A stretch of 64,000 nucleotides of DNA from Leptodactylus fallax (Eukaryota; Chordata; Amphibia; Anura; Leptodactylidae): the NCBI GenBank assembly GCA_947044405.1, contig CAMRHE010000169.1:1798501-1862500 (forward strand), written 5' to 3'. Every line of letters begins with the position of its first letter. Within the stretch, counting starts at the first letter, position 1. This document shows positions 34,992 through 46,780 of this stretch, piece by piece. A model generated the notes under the pieces. The model had not been told where the DNA came from. It saw nothing but the letters and a program-made list of their open reading frames with translations, and did no database searches. A program made the position numbers and the translations under genes.

Positions 34992-36130
34992 AGTGGCATT
35001 TTTGTGTTTTTTTTGGGGGGGGGGGGGTGGTGAGCTCACAGCCAAATTTATTGGAAGACAGCTAAACAAGAAAATGTCTTGGTTTGTGCCATATTAGAGC
35101 AATTTTTATCATCAATGGTGTTTTTTCAGGTATTCATGCAGTAGGCTTCTTTAAAAAACACCAGGTTACAGAATTGCACAAAAAATAATTTTTTTTTCAA
35201 GTTATTAGAACAGGCATAAAAAAAACATCAAACTGCATGCATTCTCTACACACATTGAGTCCAAAATAATAAATTAAACAACAGAAAAAATAATACAAAG
35301 CATTCACACATTCTCATACAAGCATAAAATATTGCAGTAAGAAGAAGATTGGCACAAAAAGTAAAAAAAAAGTGATGTAACTTTGCCTTACCAACTATTT
35401 TTTTTTTTGCTCTTTGTGTTCTATTATACATCACCTGACTCCAAGTACAGCTATTTTATGCTGGTATGATGCCTGGAAAATGCTAATTTGAATACACGTG
35501 GATACCAAACAGGTGCTAAGGACATCCAGATGCTATATCTTTACAAGCATGTAGTGCCATAACCTTCATAATCCTAAACAATGCCATCAAAATGAGTATT
35601 CCTTTCATACACCATATTTTCTAAATACTAATCAGCAAGATTTTCAGGATAACAAAAGAAGCTTAGAAGAGGGTGGGAGGAATTATAATTGAAAGCATGA
35701 AGCATAATACATTGATTCAGGGCTACCTCATAGTGTAACCCTGCTCTTTCTGTACTATGGCATCCTTGCAAGCTGACATAATGAAAAAAGACAGTCATAG
35801 AAGGGGTTAGCAGCATATGTCCATACACAGACGTTAAGGAGTAACTCTACCCAAGAACTAGACTTCTTGTGCTCTACAGATGTTATATGATTTTCCAAAA
35901 ATATTGGTACTATGTGGGCTTAGATAAACACAGAAATGTATATCTATCACACTTTGACTAAAAGTAGCCAACAGTTATCTACAGAATATTACATATATGA
36001 TACAAATCTGCTACAGGCTTCTGCTTTTCTCTTTTCTAGTTTCTAATATTAGCGACCTCTCCTTAGGCATGTAAACATTACCAGGAGCCAGGCTGCCCCA
36101 AACAGCAGATCTGCGGTGGCCTTGTTTGTC
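34992..36130. other. No gene recognised
   Basis: Starts with a poly-G run near 35019-35030; otherwise AT-rich with no recognisable feature. Confidence 0.5.
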
Positions 36131-36581
36131 AGATCCTTGAAGATGTAATATTGATGGCCTATCCTTAGGATAGGAAGCTGGATAATTCCTTTAAATATTG
36201 ATAATCTTTCCTTAGGATAGGTCATCAATAGCTGATTCGTGGACATCTGATATCCAGAGCCCTACAGATCAGCTGTTCAATATGTTAGCATTACTCGGGT
36301 GAGTGCTGCTTTTACTTCATAGACCAGTGACCTCACGTTCATCCATAATGTGTCCTCTTTGCAGCTCAGTTACATTCAAGTAAATGGATCTGAGCTGCAA
36401 TACCAAGCACAGACCCTATGCAGTGTATACAGTAGTACTGTGTTGATATTCAGTGAAGAATCATCACACTCACCCAAATGCTATGGTCTCAAACAACTAG
36501 GTGTTAGACCTTCACCGATCGGATGTTGATGATCTACCCTAAGGATAGGTCATCAATATTACAATCCTGGGAAACCTTTAA
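36131..36581. mobile_element. T2/Kolobok-like MITE, preceded by the end of another
   Basis: 36195-36577 lies between TTAA at 36191-36194 and 36578-36581. Both arms contain CCTTAGGATAGGTCATCAAT or its CCTAAGGATAGGTCATCAAT counterpart. Just before the first TTAA, 36131-36190 carries GGCCTATCCTTAGGATAGG and GGATAATTCC, the right end of a related copy that meets the first at the TTAA. The left arm no longer starts with AGGGG, so this is a decayed member. Non-coding. Confidence 0.5.
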
Positions 36582-36755
36582 CAACTATGGAGGTAAAAAA
36601 AAATAAAACATTACAATAGTCAATAAGAGTTGTGGCTACACAAAATAATAAACACCTAAGGCTAATGCCATACACAGCAAAAACACTGCTGTATGTCCAC
36701 AGTCAAATTGTTCTGTAAATTGTTTGAAGTGGTATTCCCATTTTCAGAATCATAC

Positions 36756-37224
36756 TTAAAGGGGTTGGATACTTTTAGACCAATATTGAGAGACAAATGT
36801 TATTTTTTGTATAATAAAAAGTTGTATAATTTTCCAATATAATTTTTGTATCAATTCCTCACAATTTTCTAGATCTCTGCTTGCTGTCATTCATTCTGCT
36901 TACTTCTAGAGGATAAAATTCTGACTATGGTCATGTGATTTATGGGTCCATGGTCATGTGATGAACAAACAGGTGTAAACATCTGCCTGGTAGTGAGCTG
37001 TGCACCTGTGTATCCATCACATGACCATGGAACCTAAATCACATGACCATGGTCAGAATTATATCCACTAGAAGTAATAGAATGAATGATGGCAAGCAGA
37101 GATCTAGAAAACTGTGAGGAATTGATACAGAAAGTGTATTGGAAAATTGTATATCTTTTTACTATACAAACAATAACATTTGTCTCTCAATATTGGTCTG
37201 ACCAATAGTGGCCAACCCCTTTAA
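36756..37224. mobile_element. T2/Kolobok-like palindromic MITE
   Basis: TTAA at 36756-36759 and 37221-37224. Ends AGGGGTTGGATAC and GGCCAACCCCT. The arms are complementary almost to the centre: ACAAATGTTATTTTTTGTAT against ACAAACAATAACATTTGTCT, and paired GGTCATGTGAT / ATCACATGACC motifs. Same family as 1738-2176. Non-coding. Confidence 0.8.
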
Positions 37225-37375
37225 TCTTGGTTATAAATCGATGCATCCTATGACACTATTGATAAATCCACTGTCCAATGAGTGAGGAATTTCCATATTA
37301 GCCATGCTCTGTTTTTTCAACTTGCTTGATCAAAATGAAAATTTACATCAAATGGATAGGTTTAAGGTCTTATTG

Positions 37376-37766
37376 ACACAACCCTCACTTGGCAGTTGTA
37401 AAAGGTATAAAAGTGAATCAGTCTATCACATGCCCATTTTTGACTGACTATTTTATAGGCATGTCAAAAAAAACTGACAGGTTCTATCTGTTTCCATTCT
37501 GATGGCCATATGTCTCCCATTGAAGTCTGAGTGATGGCTGCTAAAATGGATCAGCGGGTTGAGTTAAAAAAAAAAAGACCTATGAAATTCATCCAGTTTT
37601 TTAACAATCTGTTAAAAATGGATGTAAAATAGATAACACTCAGTCATCAAAAATGGACAAACAGAAACGGAACAGATGAAAAATGGATCCACAACGGCTG
37701 TTAAGAACGGACTGATTTGTCTGTTTCACACAGACAAGAAACAGACACAGTCGTGTGAATAAGGCC
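37376..37766. mobile_element. PIF/Harbinger-like MITE, CTTATTCACAYG subfamily
   Basis: TAA at 37373-37375 and 37767-37769. Ends GGTCTTATTGACACAACC and GTCGTGTGAATAAGGCC. Related termini occur at 38722-39034. Interior AT-rich, non-coding. Confidence 0.65.
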
Positions 37767-38165
37767 TAAGGAAACCCTTCTCACACCATGAATATTCCAG
37801 ACACACCATACTCATACATAATACACAATAACAATAAATGAACTCACAAAGTGGATGTTTGCACAACACACAGTAACACAGACATTTGATAACACAGTGC
37901 ATCTCTTTGCCAGGAAGCAGTGCTATGAAGTGGATAAAAGTGATTTGTGCTTTACTTTTGAAATACACATTTTTGACAGTGGAGATTTCCGGACAAATAA
38001 AGCATATTTGCTCCTTAAATTTATTTTTCTTCTGTTGTTTGTACAGCAATTCAATACATTCTGTCCACCAAGCAATGAAATAATTGACATTTCAATATAT
38101 AGAAAAGAACCAGCCTGAAAACAGCTATTATATTTTATTCAGAAACTTACTGGACTTTCACCTAA

Positions 38166-38410
38166 GGCTAAGGCTATACGTTGCAGAACAAAACTAAAAA
38201 AAAAAAACCCCATGGAAAAAAACTCAGCAGAAACTCAGATTTTTTTTCCCGCACCATTTTTTTAATGCATTTTTGCTGTGTTTTTTCTGTGTTTTTTTTT
38301 TCTGCAATTTGAGGATGGGATTAGCCACAATCTCATTCACTTCGCTGCTACTGTAAAATGCAGCGTTTTTTTTTTTTGCGGTGGCGTTTCCGCAATGTGG
38401 GAGCTTAGCC
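38166..38410. mobile_element. PIF/Harbinger-like MITE, ACGTTGC subfamily
   Basis: TAA at 38163-38165 and 38411-38413. Ends GGCTAAGGCTATACGTTGC and GCAATGTGGGAGCTTAGCC. Interior is dominated by A and T runs. Carries the family block GAGGATGGGATTAGCC. Non-coding. Confidence 0.7.
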
Positions 38411-38721
38411 TAAAGCAACCACAAATAGGATATGTCTTATTTTTGATGGGCTGTTGAAATGGACAGTAAAAAAAAATGTCAATAGCCCTATATATTCTCA
38501 TTGCTCTGAAAATTCCTGTCACAGCCTTTTTTTCATTGTTGCGTGAAGAGGGCCTTAGGTTACGCAGAGGAAGTATATGCAAGCAAATTATTTGTCATGG
38601 CCTTACTGGTGTATAATCCAGTATGTTGCATAGTAGCACCAAAGTGGATGAGATTCTAGCAAATTTCATCCCCAAACTGCATAAATTGACCTGTGGAAAA
38701 AGTTGTATTTTCACAGTTTAA

Positions 38722-39034
38722 AGCCTTATTCACATGTCCGCATTCACGGACATTTACAAAGATAGCACCTCAGCCTGCTCACTTGTGGGTGATGTGCTGT
38801 CCATAGTTTCACGTACATTTTTTGCTTCATTTTATATATTTGGTTTATCTATGGTTCGGTGAAAAACGGATGACACACAGATGTCATCCGTTTTTTTTTC
38901 ATGGACCCATAGACTTTCATTGATGTGATAAATAAACACGTCTGAATAAAAACATTGAAATGAATGGTTACATATGTTGTCTGCGAAAATGCAGACCCAA
39001 TACGTACATGAAATTTGGATATGTGAATAAGGCC
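38722..39034. mobile_element. PIF/Harbinger-like MITE, CTTATTCACAYG subfamily
   Basis: TAA at 38719-38721 and 39035-39037. Left end AGCCTTATTCACATGTCCG, right end GGATATGTGAATAAGGCC. An inner hairpin pairs AAAAACGGATGACA with the TGTCATCCGTTTTT beside it near 38862-38896. Non-coding. Confidence 0.68.
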
Positions 39035-39439
39035 TAAGCTGTGGGCTTTCAATGTGGGTTTGCAATGCAGTGGGCAAACCGGAGAAACATACCTGTAGCA
39101 ATTATCCTGTGAATTTGTCCACAAAACTGACACTATTTAGTTTTTTCTGCAATGGACTTTACACAAGTTCACTGATGTGAAGAAAAATTTGCAGCAGATT
39201 TGTCCTCTGTCGAGATTGTGGAGACTTGCAACCAAATTTTTTACTACCTCTGAAGATTTTTAATGACAGTTTTGACTATGGAAAGTAATCCTATGTAAAT
39301 TTTAAATTTGTAATATTTTAAATTTATCAAGATTAGATAAAAGTTGTTGAACCATGCACATTATTAAAGCCCTCTGAAGGAGAACACTGTATGTACTCAT
39401 GCTATCAAGCCCATGGAAGTATTTCTTCTGTGCCCATAT

Positions 39440-39640
39440 AAATTATTTAGTTATATCTCTTAGTATAGCACCAAAAATTCCGCAGCACTTTACACACACT
39501 CTCCCACATAGGGCTCACAATCTAAACTCACCATTAGTATGTCTTTGGGGTGTGGCAGGAAACTCAGCAAACATGGGGAGAACATACAAACTCCTAGGAC
39601 TCCAGCATTACAAGCCAACAGTGCTAACAATTGACCTATA
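39440..39640 (-). mobile_element. SINE-like repeat, degenerate
   Basis: Read on the minus strand it runs from a GTTAGCACTGTTGGC-type block through GGGAGAACATACAAAC-type sequence and the TCTTTGGGGTGTGG block (39543 on, plus strand) to GCGGAATTTTTGGTGCTATA. This order matches a widespread vertebrate SINE-type repeat with a tRNA-like head as I know it. Several indels show age. Family name not assigned. Confidence 0.5.
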
Positions 39641-39659
39641 GTGATCCATCACCAAATGA

Positions 39660-41812
39660 TGTTGTTAGAAGCAAGGACCAGGTAGGCATTAGATAAACTC
39701 TTCTTATATCTCTATCAATATCAACACAACATACAGGGGCAGGAATACCATTGGTGCAACCTGTGCAGCTGTATAGGGGCTCAGTTGGTAAGGGGGCCCA
39801 CTGTCACCCTAAATCTTCTTCTTATTGTCTATTGGATTACATATTAAACAAATGAATTTCATAGCTAACAATTATGTATTGTCAGAGGGGCATCAGGATG
39901 GCCATCTATGATAAGCAATGAAATAAAAAGGGGCCCTATACTGTCTGTATCCTTGACTGGGGAGATAACTTACATAATTTCTATGTAAACATGTAAGATA
40001 AAAACCTTTAGCATCTGCGTGGCATTTTGGCCACATAGGGGTAGTGTCCTATGTCTGTTTTCATACTGGACAATGTATTTATTGGTAAAATTTTTGAAGA
40101 TCTCTGCTTTTTGTCATTGGGAACCTACATTCAAAGGATGAGAATCTGTTCTGGCCATATGACAGACACACAGGAGCATGGCCTGTTACAATTACAAAGT
40201 ATTTACCAGATGAAAGATTTTCATTTTCTGCAAGCCAGGAAGGTTGCCATTCATTGACTACAAGCAGATGTCTTACAAATACGGGGAATCAATACTCAAC
40301 CTATATTAGAATTTTCTTTTTAACTTTGTATTATACAATTAATATTTTTATGTTTGCGCAAACTATATAGCATATACTGTACACAGTCACAGCTTGTTGC
40401 CTTTTGGTGGAACATTTTTTATTCTTTTTAACTTTTATTATATAATAGTATAATTATACAATTTATATACAATTATACAATATTTTTGTTTGATGAAAAT
40501 ATGTGGCTAAAACTGTAAACAGTGACAGCTTGATCAATATGGGCCCCTTTGGGTTGAATGTTCATCTACTGTAGCTAGAATTGCTTTTACTGTCCAGTTT
40601 TTTAGGTAAGGGTTAAACCAGAGAAATGTTTAGCATTTCAGCAGTCAACACTTTCTACTATGCATACGACACATTATAGTGTCAGAGCTTCATGAAAACA
40701 GTAGGCAGCATCATATGTCATATAATGATGAAGCAGCAGGCGCACAAGATTTGTCACCAACCAACCTCATCACGCACTTTTGTTCCTGACCATTTTTCCT
40801 CTATAAAAACATGTTTCCATTATCTGCAAATTCTCCTTAGCACTCGTGTTTCCTAGCAGAAGGAGTTGGCTTTGATAGAGTAAATGCACAGTCTTTATGA
40901 GGATTGTCTGTCTCCAGGCTCTTTGTGTGAAGGGGGTCTGGAGCAGATCCAGTCAGCCAGGAAGGAGTGAAGAGTAACCATTTAGCAATGTTTAAGAAGT
41001 TTGAATTGAGTAGTGACATGACACGTCTAACGAAGTGTGCCATTCATACAACCAAAGGAAGGAGGGGGGTTTGCTGTCATACTTCTCACATGTCATTATA
41101 GCAGTTGGAATACTGCAAGCATGTTATTACAGTATAATAAAAATGTCTCTCTTTGTGACTTACAGAGTCATAAATGATATGTCACTCAATTCCTGATGGA
41201 AATCAAAGGCAAGTGGGCTACACAAAAATGCCTCATTATAATATATTTCGACCAGTATGGAATATTAAATGCAATTCATTTCAGTATTACTGACTATTTC
41301 TTATTAGGATAATAAAGCACGTTCATGAATAGAATTAATAACCTCCCCTATAAACAGATCAATTGCATTTGTATTTCTATTCATGGTAAGCACTGAGGTG
41401 CAATCTACAAATGGAAAATATAAAGGTATATAGTAAAGAAAAAAGAAAATTAAGCATAATTGTCCTTAAGGATATTAATCATAAGATCCACAGGTCTGAA
41501 GCCTGAACACTGTAAATTGTGACCATGCAGTGTTCTTCCCTGTAAGGAAAAATATATGGTCCTTACTAGTGGGGGACTATTGGGTCATTAATGAAAGAAG
41601 GCTTAATAATGGGACAGCGTTCATGTAAAGACAAGAAAACTCAAATTGTATTTCTTTTTGTTTTCTAGTTAGAAAATATTCTAACTACTCTGTATATTTT
41701 AGTTTTAGGTGAACTCTTGTGTATGTTACTAGATTAATTATTAACCCTGTGACCTGGCAAAGATTTCAAGGGAAAAAAATTCTGAATGGGTTAAGCGGGA
41801 TGTTCAATTATT
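39660..41812. other. No gene recognised; one shared dispersed repeat
   Basis: 39730-39960 shares blocks with 27150-27420 (see there). Elsewhere AT-rich, with no recognisable gene. Confidence 0.45.
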
Positions 41813-41815
41813 TAA

Positions 41816-42079
41816 GGCTAAGGCCCCATGTAGTGGGCTGCAGAAAAAAGCGTTCTGGGAAAAACAGCGGCGCATCGCAGTTTTCCTCTGCAGACTTTCT
41901 GCTTCATTTATACCTATACGGAAACCACCAGCATTTCCATAAGTATAATTGACCTGCTGTGACTTCCAGAAACGCAACGCGTATTTTTCTGCAATGTGTG
42001 ACTGGGATTCGCTAGAATGCACGGACTGTAAAACACCGCAGTTTTTGCTGCGGCATTTACACCACGTGGGGCCCCAGCC
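41816..42079 (+). mobile_element. PIF/Harbinger-like MITE, best-preserved GGCTAAGGCCCCA copy
   Basis: TAA at 41813-41815 and 42080-42082. Ends GGCTAAGGCCCCATGTAG and CCACGTGGGGCCCCAGCC. Contains the full family order: CTCTGCAGACTTTCTGCTTC, paired TATACCTAT / ATAAGTATAATTGAC blocks, GTGTGACTGGGATTCGCTAG, and the GCAGTTTTTGCTGCGGC right-arm hairpin. Non-coding. Confidence 0.78.
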
Positions 42080-42210
42080 TAAAAGGGTTTTCCTATAATC
42101 AGAATTTATCAGCTAGCAACTACTAGGAACCAAATTGATCATGATAATGGGGATCCTGTGTCCCTCTATTTGAGCTGAGCAACAGCAAAGCATGCTCACT
42201 GACACTCTAT

Positions 42211-42566
42211 TTAAAGGGGTTCTCCCAGGATTCTATCATCATTTACTTTCTCCAGGGTTTTATATGTTAATGAACCCAGGAGTTCTAGGCTGATTCCAAC
42301 CCCGGGTTGCAGCACTCTGCCCCTTCCCTTCTCTCCCGTGTTCAATGCTAGTTACCTGTATGATGTGGGCTGTAATGGTGTATTCAGCCAGCCTCCATTA
42401 TACAGGTAACTAGCCATGAACATGGGAGAGGAGCAAGGTGGCTGAGCAACTCAGGAGCCAGGTGCTGACTACAATCATGAAGTAAGATGTAGCCTGAAAC
42501 CCCTGGGTTTGTAGAATACAAAGCCCTGGAGGAAGGAAGTGATGACTCCCTGGAGAACCCCATTAA
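42211..42566. mobile_element. T2/Kolobok-like palindromic MITE
   Basis: TTAA at 42211-42214 and 42563-42566. Ends AGGGGTTCTCCCAGGATTC and CCTGGAGAACCCCA. The arms pair at TACCTGTATGATG / CATTATACAGGTA near the centre and at CTCCAGGG / CCCTGGAG further out. Interior differs from the 36760 family, so it is a separate T2-type family. Non-coding. Confidence 0.75.
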
Positions 42567-43770
42567 AGTTTATGGGACTGCTGAATATAGCTGAGCAAAG
42601 CATTTGTCTATCTCCAGTAGTCCCATAGAATTTAAAAGGAGTGGCTGTATACATGCTTGACCAAAAGGCTATTCAAACACGGAGCACCAAGTCTTGTTCT
42701 TGGTGAGAGTCCCAGTGATCAGACCCCCTCCAATCAGACACTTATCACCTATCCTTTGGCTAGCTGGTAAGTTTTTATTATGGTAAAAGCCCTCTTAAGG
42801 CACAAAAATATTCCTTTTGTTAGGAATCTCAGTAGTGTTCGTTGCTGTTGCCTTACAGTTGGCATGTCGACATATGAAGCTTTCTGCAGCTTCAGAGTTC
42901 TGAGACGCGGAGCCAATTGGCAGCTGAGGAGGGCTATTTAAAGTCTGTTCTGAACTCCCAATGTTCCTGATATTAGTCAATTGTTACTAGTTAGGCTTCA
43001 GAGCTCTGTTCATACCTCTTTGTTTGCTGTACTACTGACCTTGGCTTGTTTGACGGATATTCGCTTGTTTTCTGATTTTGGCTTTGACTGTCAACTCTCG
43101 GAATGACATTGGCTTGGACACGTTTACTCCTTTGATTCCACTCTCTTGTTTATATCTGACTTGTGATTTTTTGCTGTGGGTCCTAGTTTGACCCCACTTG
43201 GTAGTGCATCCATTTATAACACTAAGTTTCTGGGGCAATAACCTGGGTTCAAATTCAGCTGAAGTACAACCAGTTTTGAAGCAGGCTCTGTTGAAGATGA
43301 TTGGGGTGCCTTAGATTTATCTCTCAGTACTGTGCGAGTTTTACATAGTTTGTTCTACTATTCTATGTTTTTTGGGAATTGCTCCAGTGGGAATTTCCTA
43401 ACACCCATATTACAGTCATATGAAAAGTTTGGGCCCCCTATTAACCTTAATCATTTTTTTTTAAATTTTGGGTTCCTCTATATACACCTATATTATATAC
43501 TTTTTTGTCACTGTATATTTATGAAGAAAATAATTGTGGCATGCCCATCCCTTGCTCCATTGATGAGAATACAAGACTTCATAGGGGCACCATACAGAGA
43601 TCCAAAGAGACATAAGTCCTAGACTTCCTTGGTATACCTCTTTCCACCACCCCAAAAATACATGACTACATGGTTAATATGAATACAATAAATGCAATAG
43701 TAAACAAGGACCTCTATATTTATTCTATGAGGCACAAATTATTGTACAATTAAAGTTAGGTACCATACCT
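42567..43770. other. No gene recognised; short SINE-like fragment
   Basis: 43199-43270 reads like a degenerate tRNA-derived SINE head on the plus strand (GGTAGTGCATCC, then CCTGGGTTCAAATTCAGCTG). The rest has no recognisable feature. Confidence 0.4.
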
Positions 43771-44069
43771 TTCAAAGAGGTTTTCCCCTGAAGATATATT
43801 GTCCCCTATAGACAGAATGTGAAATAAGTGTCTTATTGGTATGGGTCCAACCACTGAGATGCCCCATGAAAAAGTGTCAAGTTTCCCCTGTATAAATGGA
43901 GTAGCAGATTGAGCCTTTGCGCTGCCACTACTGAAGAGAAGCCAAGAGCAAAGGTTTTGGCAGAGATGAATGAAGCATGTGTGCATACATGGCCTGTTAC
44001 TCCATTCATATGGGGAAAACAGGACCATCTGCGGGAACCATTCTTGTTTTCGTGGGAAAACCTCTTTAA
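43771..44069. mobile_element. T2/Kolobok-like MITE, decayed left site
   Basis: Left TTCA (one change from TTAA) then AAGAGGTTTTCCCCTG; right CGTGGGAAAACCTCT then TTAA at 44066-44069. The termini pair for about 14 bases. Non-coding; the minus-strand frame across it is chance. Confidence 0.6.
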
Positions 44070-45042
44070 TTGTTTTTAATATTTTTATATAGTGCACACG
44101 GTTTTGGTTTGGGTTTTTTTTGGGAACTATTGTAGTTTTAATCTTATGTTTAGAGCTGACAATAGATGACAATAGATATTAAAGTTCAACAGGAGCTATG
44201 ACCAATCTAAATGGAGGTTATCCGTCAAACCCTTCACTGACTAAGGGATGCAAAGTTACATCAAGATTGAAATTTGTTCTGAAATCTTTGATTCCTATAA
44301 AAATTTATAAAAAATCATAAAAATCCTATAAAAATCATATTGTGACAACACATATATTCACATATATTCAGCACACCATAATGACTAATGGAAGATGTGC
44401 TTAATCTACAGTTATCTAAGGTCAACTTTATTTAGAGAGGAAAAAATGGCAGAAGTTTTTTTGTATCCTTTTTGGTTACGCCAACTCTTCTGTTATCAGT
44501 AGTCTAGATTTCTTAAAGGAGTAAAATTGTAAAATTTGTGGTTGACTGTTCTTTACCACATTTGGGATAAGCTTCTTTGGTACTCATTGGTAAAGTGTGA
44601 AAAAGATCATGCAGCAAGCAACCCCTCTACATCACTAAGCATCTCAGCCCCTATGATGCCTTCTTTTTGACCCAGTTGACTAGTTCTATCCCAATTGACC
44701 CAGTTGATGAATTATATTCAGCATGAACATTTGTATTTCCTACATTTTTTGCAGTTAAATTATCACTTTTTATCATGGCCTCTTTGCATGGCAGGTTCCA
44801 CTTCTACTTTAACCTCAACTGTACAGATAGACTTTTCTAAGCTTTTCTCATTCTTATACATTAAAAAGTGCGTATTGATGTTCAAGTTGAATCACATTTT
44901 AAACAGGATCTTTCAACTTTTCTGACATGTTTGTGTTAGTAAATAATTGTATTTCCCATGAAAGAGCCATTTTGGAGCATTTTCTTTTATAACTATACCT
45001 TGGAGATTCTTAAAAAATGGTTATCACCTAACAGTCCTTGCC
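44070..45042. other. No gene recognised
   Basis: AT-rich sequence with no convincing exon or paired repeat ends. Confidence 0.5.
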
Positions 45043-45740
45043 TTAAAGGGGTTGTCCGGGATGAAATAAAAATTAACCCCAAACTATACCCCCTCCCCCG
45101 CCTAACTTCTAATTTACTTATATTTTTAAAAAAAAATTATAATTATCCATATCCCAGGCACACTTTCTGATAATCCGGTGACGTTCCGTTTCTCCATTTC
45201 CGAAATGGAGCATCACCATTACTCCCCCCCTTCCCCAACCTCATCATACTTACGTATCTTCCTCTCCAGGAATGGCTCCTCCCCTCTTCCTCTCTGCTAG
45301 CGCTTGCACAGTCTGGAGGTGCCTGTGACACTGTGCAGACTGTGACTCTGTGCAGTAGAGATGTGCATGCACTAACGGAGAGGAAGAGAGGCGTCTCCAC
45401 CCTGTGCACAGTGAAAGAAAAGGAGGAGCCGTTCCCAGAGAGGAAGACAGGTAAGTGTAATGATAGTAATTAAGAGGATAGCTAGGGAGACAGGGAGGGG
45501 TTTAACAGAGTGAGAGAGGAGGGGGGCAATGAGGGAGGTATTGTGGAAGCTACCCAGGAAGCTACACAGCAGGAAGCTACACCATGTAAACAAATGCAGA
45601 AGATGCCAGGAGCTCCCAGAGAAACACAGAAATCACTCAAAACACTGCTAAAGGTATATGGGTGTACTTATTAACCCATTAATAGCACTAACAGACCTTT
45701 TTTTTAAAAAAAAGATTTTTTGCACGGAAAACCCCTTTAA
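45043..45740. mobile_element. T2/Kolobok-like element, about 690 bp
   Basis: TTAA at 45043-45046 and 45737-45740. Ends AGGGGTTGTCCGGG and ACGGAAAACCCCT. The interior is GC-richer and holds inverted segments (CTTCCTCTCCAGGAATGGCTCC against GGAGCCGTTCCC..GAGAGGAAG, shortened here). Frames inside show no transposase motif. The longest T2-type element in the window. Confidence 0.65.
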
Positions 45741-45989
45741 GACTTGGTAAAGATCTATATATAGAGTTTTGTTGTATGAAAAATCTTATTACTTACAAAA
45801 AACGTATTACTCATGTGGGTGAATCTGCCCCTAATACATTTTAACTAAATTGAAACCTTGATTTAAGTTTTTTGGCTGAATCTGAAAAAAAATATGTCCT
45901 AGACTGTACCTTGTGCTGTTCCTCTGTTCTTCCACTTAAAAATTCATGAATAAATTGACAACTGGAAGTTTTCATTCTGTTTGACAATG

Positions 45990-46780
45990 AGGTGCTTCCC
46001 CTTCCCTCAGCAGTGAAATGGGAATGCCACGCATCAAGTGAGGCCGGACCGAGGACGAAGGATGGAAGGGGAGGCCTGCATGAAAGGAGTTTAGCCAGGA
46101 GCATAAGCTGAGGGTACAGGAAAGGGTTAAGTTGGCCATTTAGAGGAAGCGTAGGGGAGGGAACTGGGAAAGGGGGGGTTGGGGGAGGGAGTATTTAAAG
46201 TGAAGGCGGGAAGATTCCCGCCACTTTAGAGAAAGCAGGGAGTGAGTGAAGCCCCCGCCCACCCACCCCTTTTTTGTTTGGTTCAGTGAACGGGTCGTTT
46301 TAGTCGGGATGTTCTGTCACAGTGGCCTTGGCGGTGGGGGTCCTCGAGGCTGGGATATCGGAAATGGTCGTGGTGGGGAGGGCTCCGCGGTAGGGGCTGG
46401 ACTCCCCAGACCATTTGGACTGTGGCTGGATGGCTCCGGTAGGGTTAAAGGGTATTAAGGGCTTTATGGCCTTAGGAAATAGAGCACCGAGCAGATTTAT
46501 TTAAATAGGTGCCCCTGAGCTGGTGTGGAACGGCTAGGGGTAACAGCTGGTGCTCAGGAAGTATGGGGTTAACATTTTGGGTTTTGGGGCCTCGAGGTCC
46601 TCCGTCGTCGGGTCGGGTTATTTACTGTGTTTTGGGGAATATTTGTTGTGGCATTTAAATGGTTAAATTATTTTATTTACTAAACTGGCTGCTGTGGCCA
46701 ATTTAATCCAACATCGGTGTCGAGTATTTATTTTAGGTAAAGAAAACAGAGAAGAGCGGGCGACTTGGCAATACCCTGGT
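45990..46780 (+). other. GC-rich block, possible solo LTR or promoter-like sequence
   Basis: An isolated GC-rich stretch in AT-rich DNA. It has a TATTTAAA box (46192-46199) directly followed by a perfect 8-bp inverted repeat GGCGGGAA-GA-TTCCCGCC (46205-46222), and a long G-rich stretch downstream. The right part, around TAAACTGGCTGCTGTGGCC (46683-46701), reminds me of the U5 side of vertebrate LTRs. No TG...CA ends or target duplication could be fixed, and no coding frame is convincing. A CpG-rich host promoter is the alternative. Confidence 0.35.

Noticed and set aside
43199..43270. Functional tRNA gene
   Set aside because: A GGTTCAAAT box is present, but the arms do not fold into a cloverleaf; a SINE fragment fits better.
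45141..45593. Possible exon in a GC-richer stretch
   Set aside because: It lies between paired TTAA ends of a T2-type element and the frames lack domains or splice-site support.
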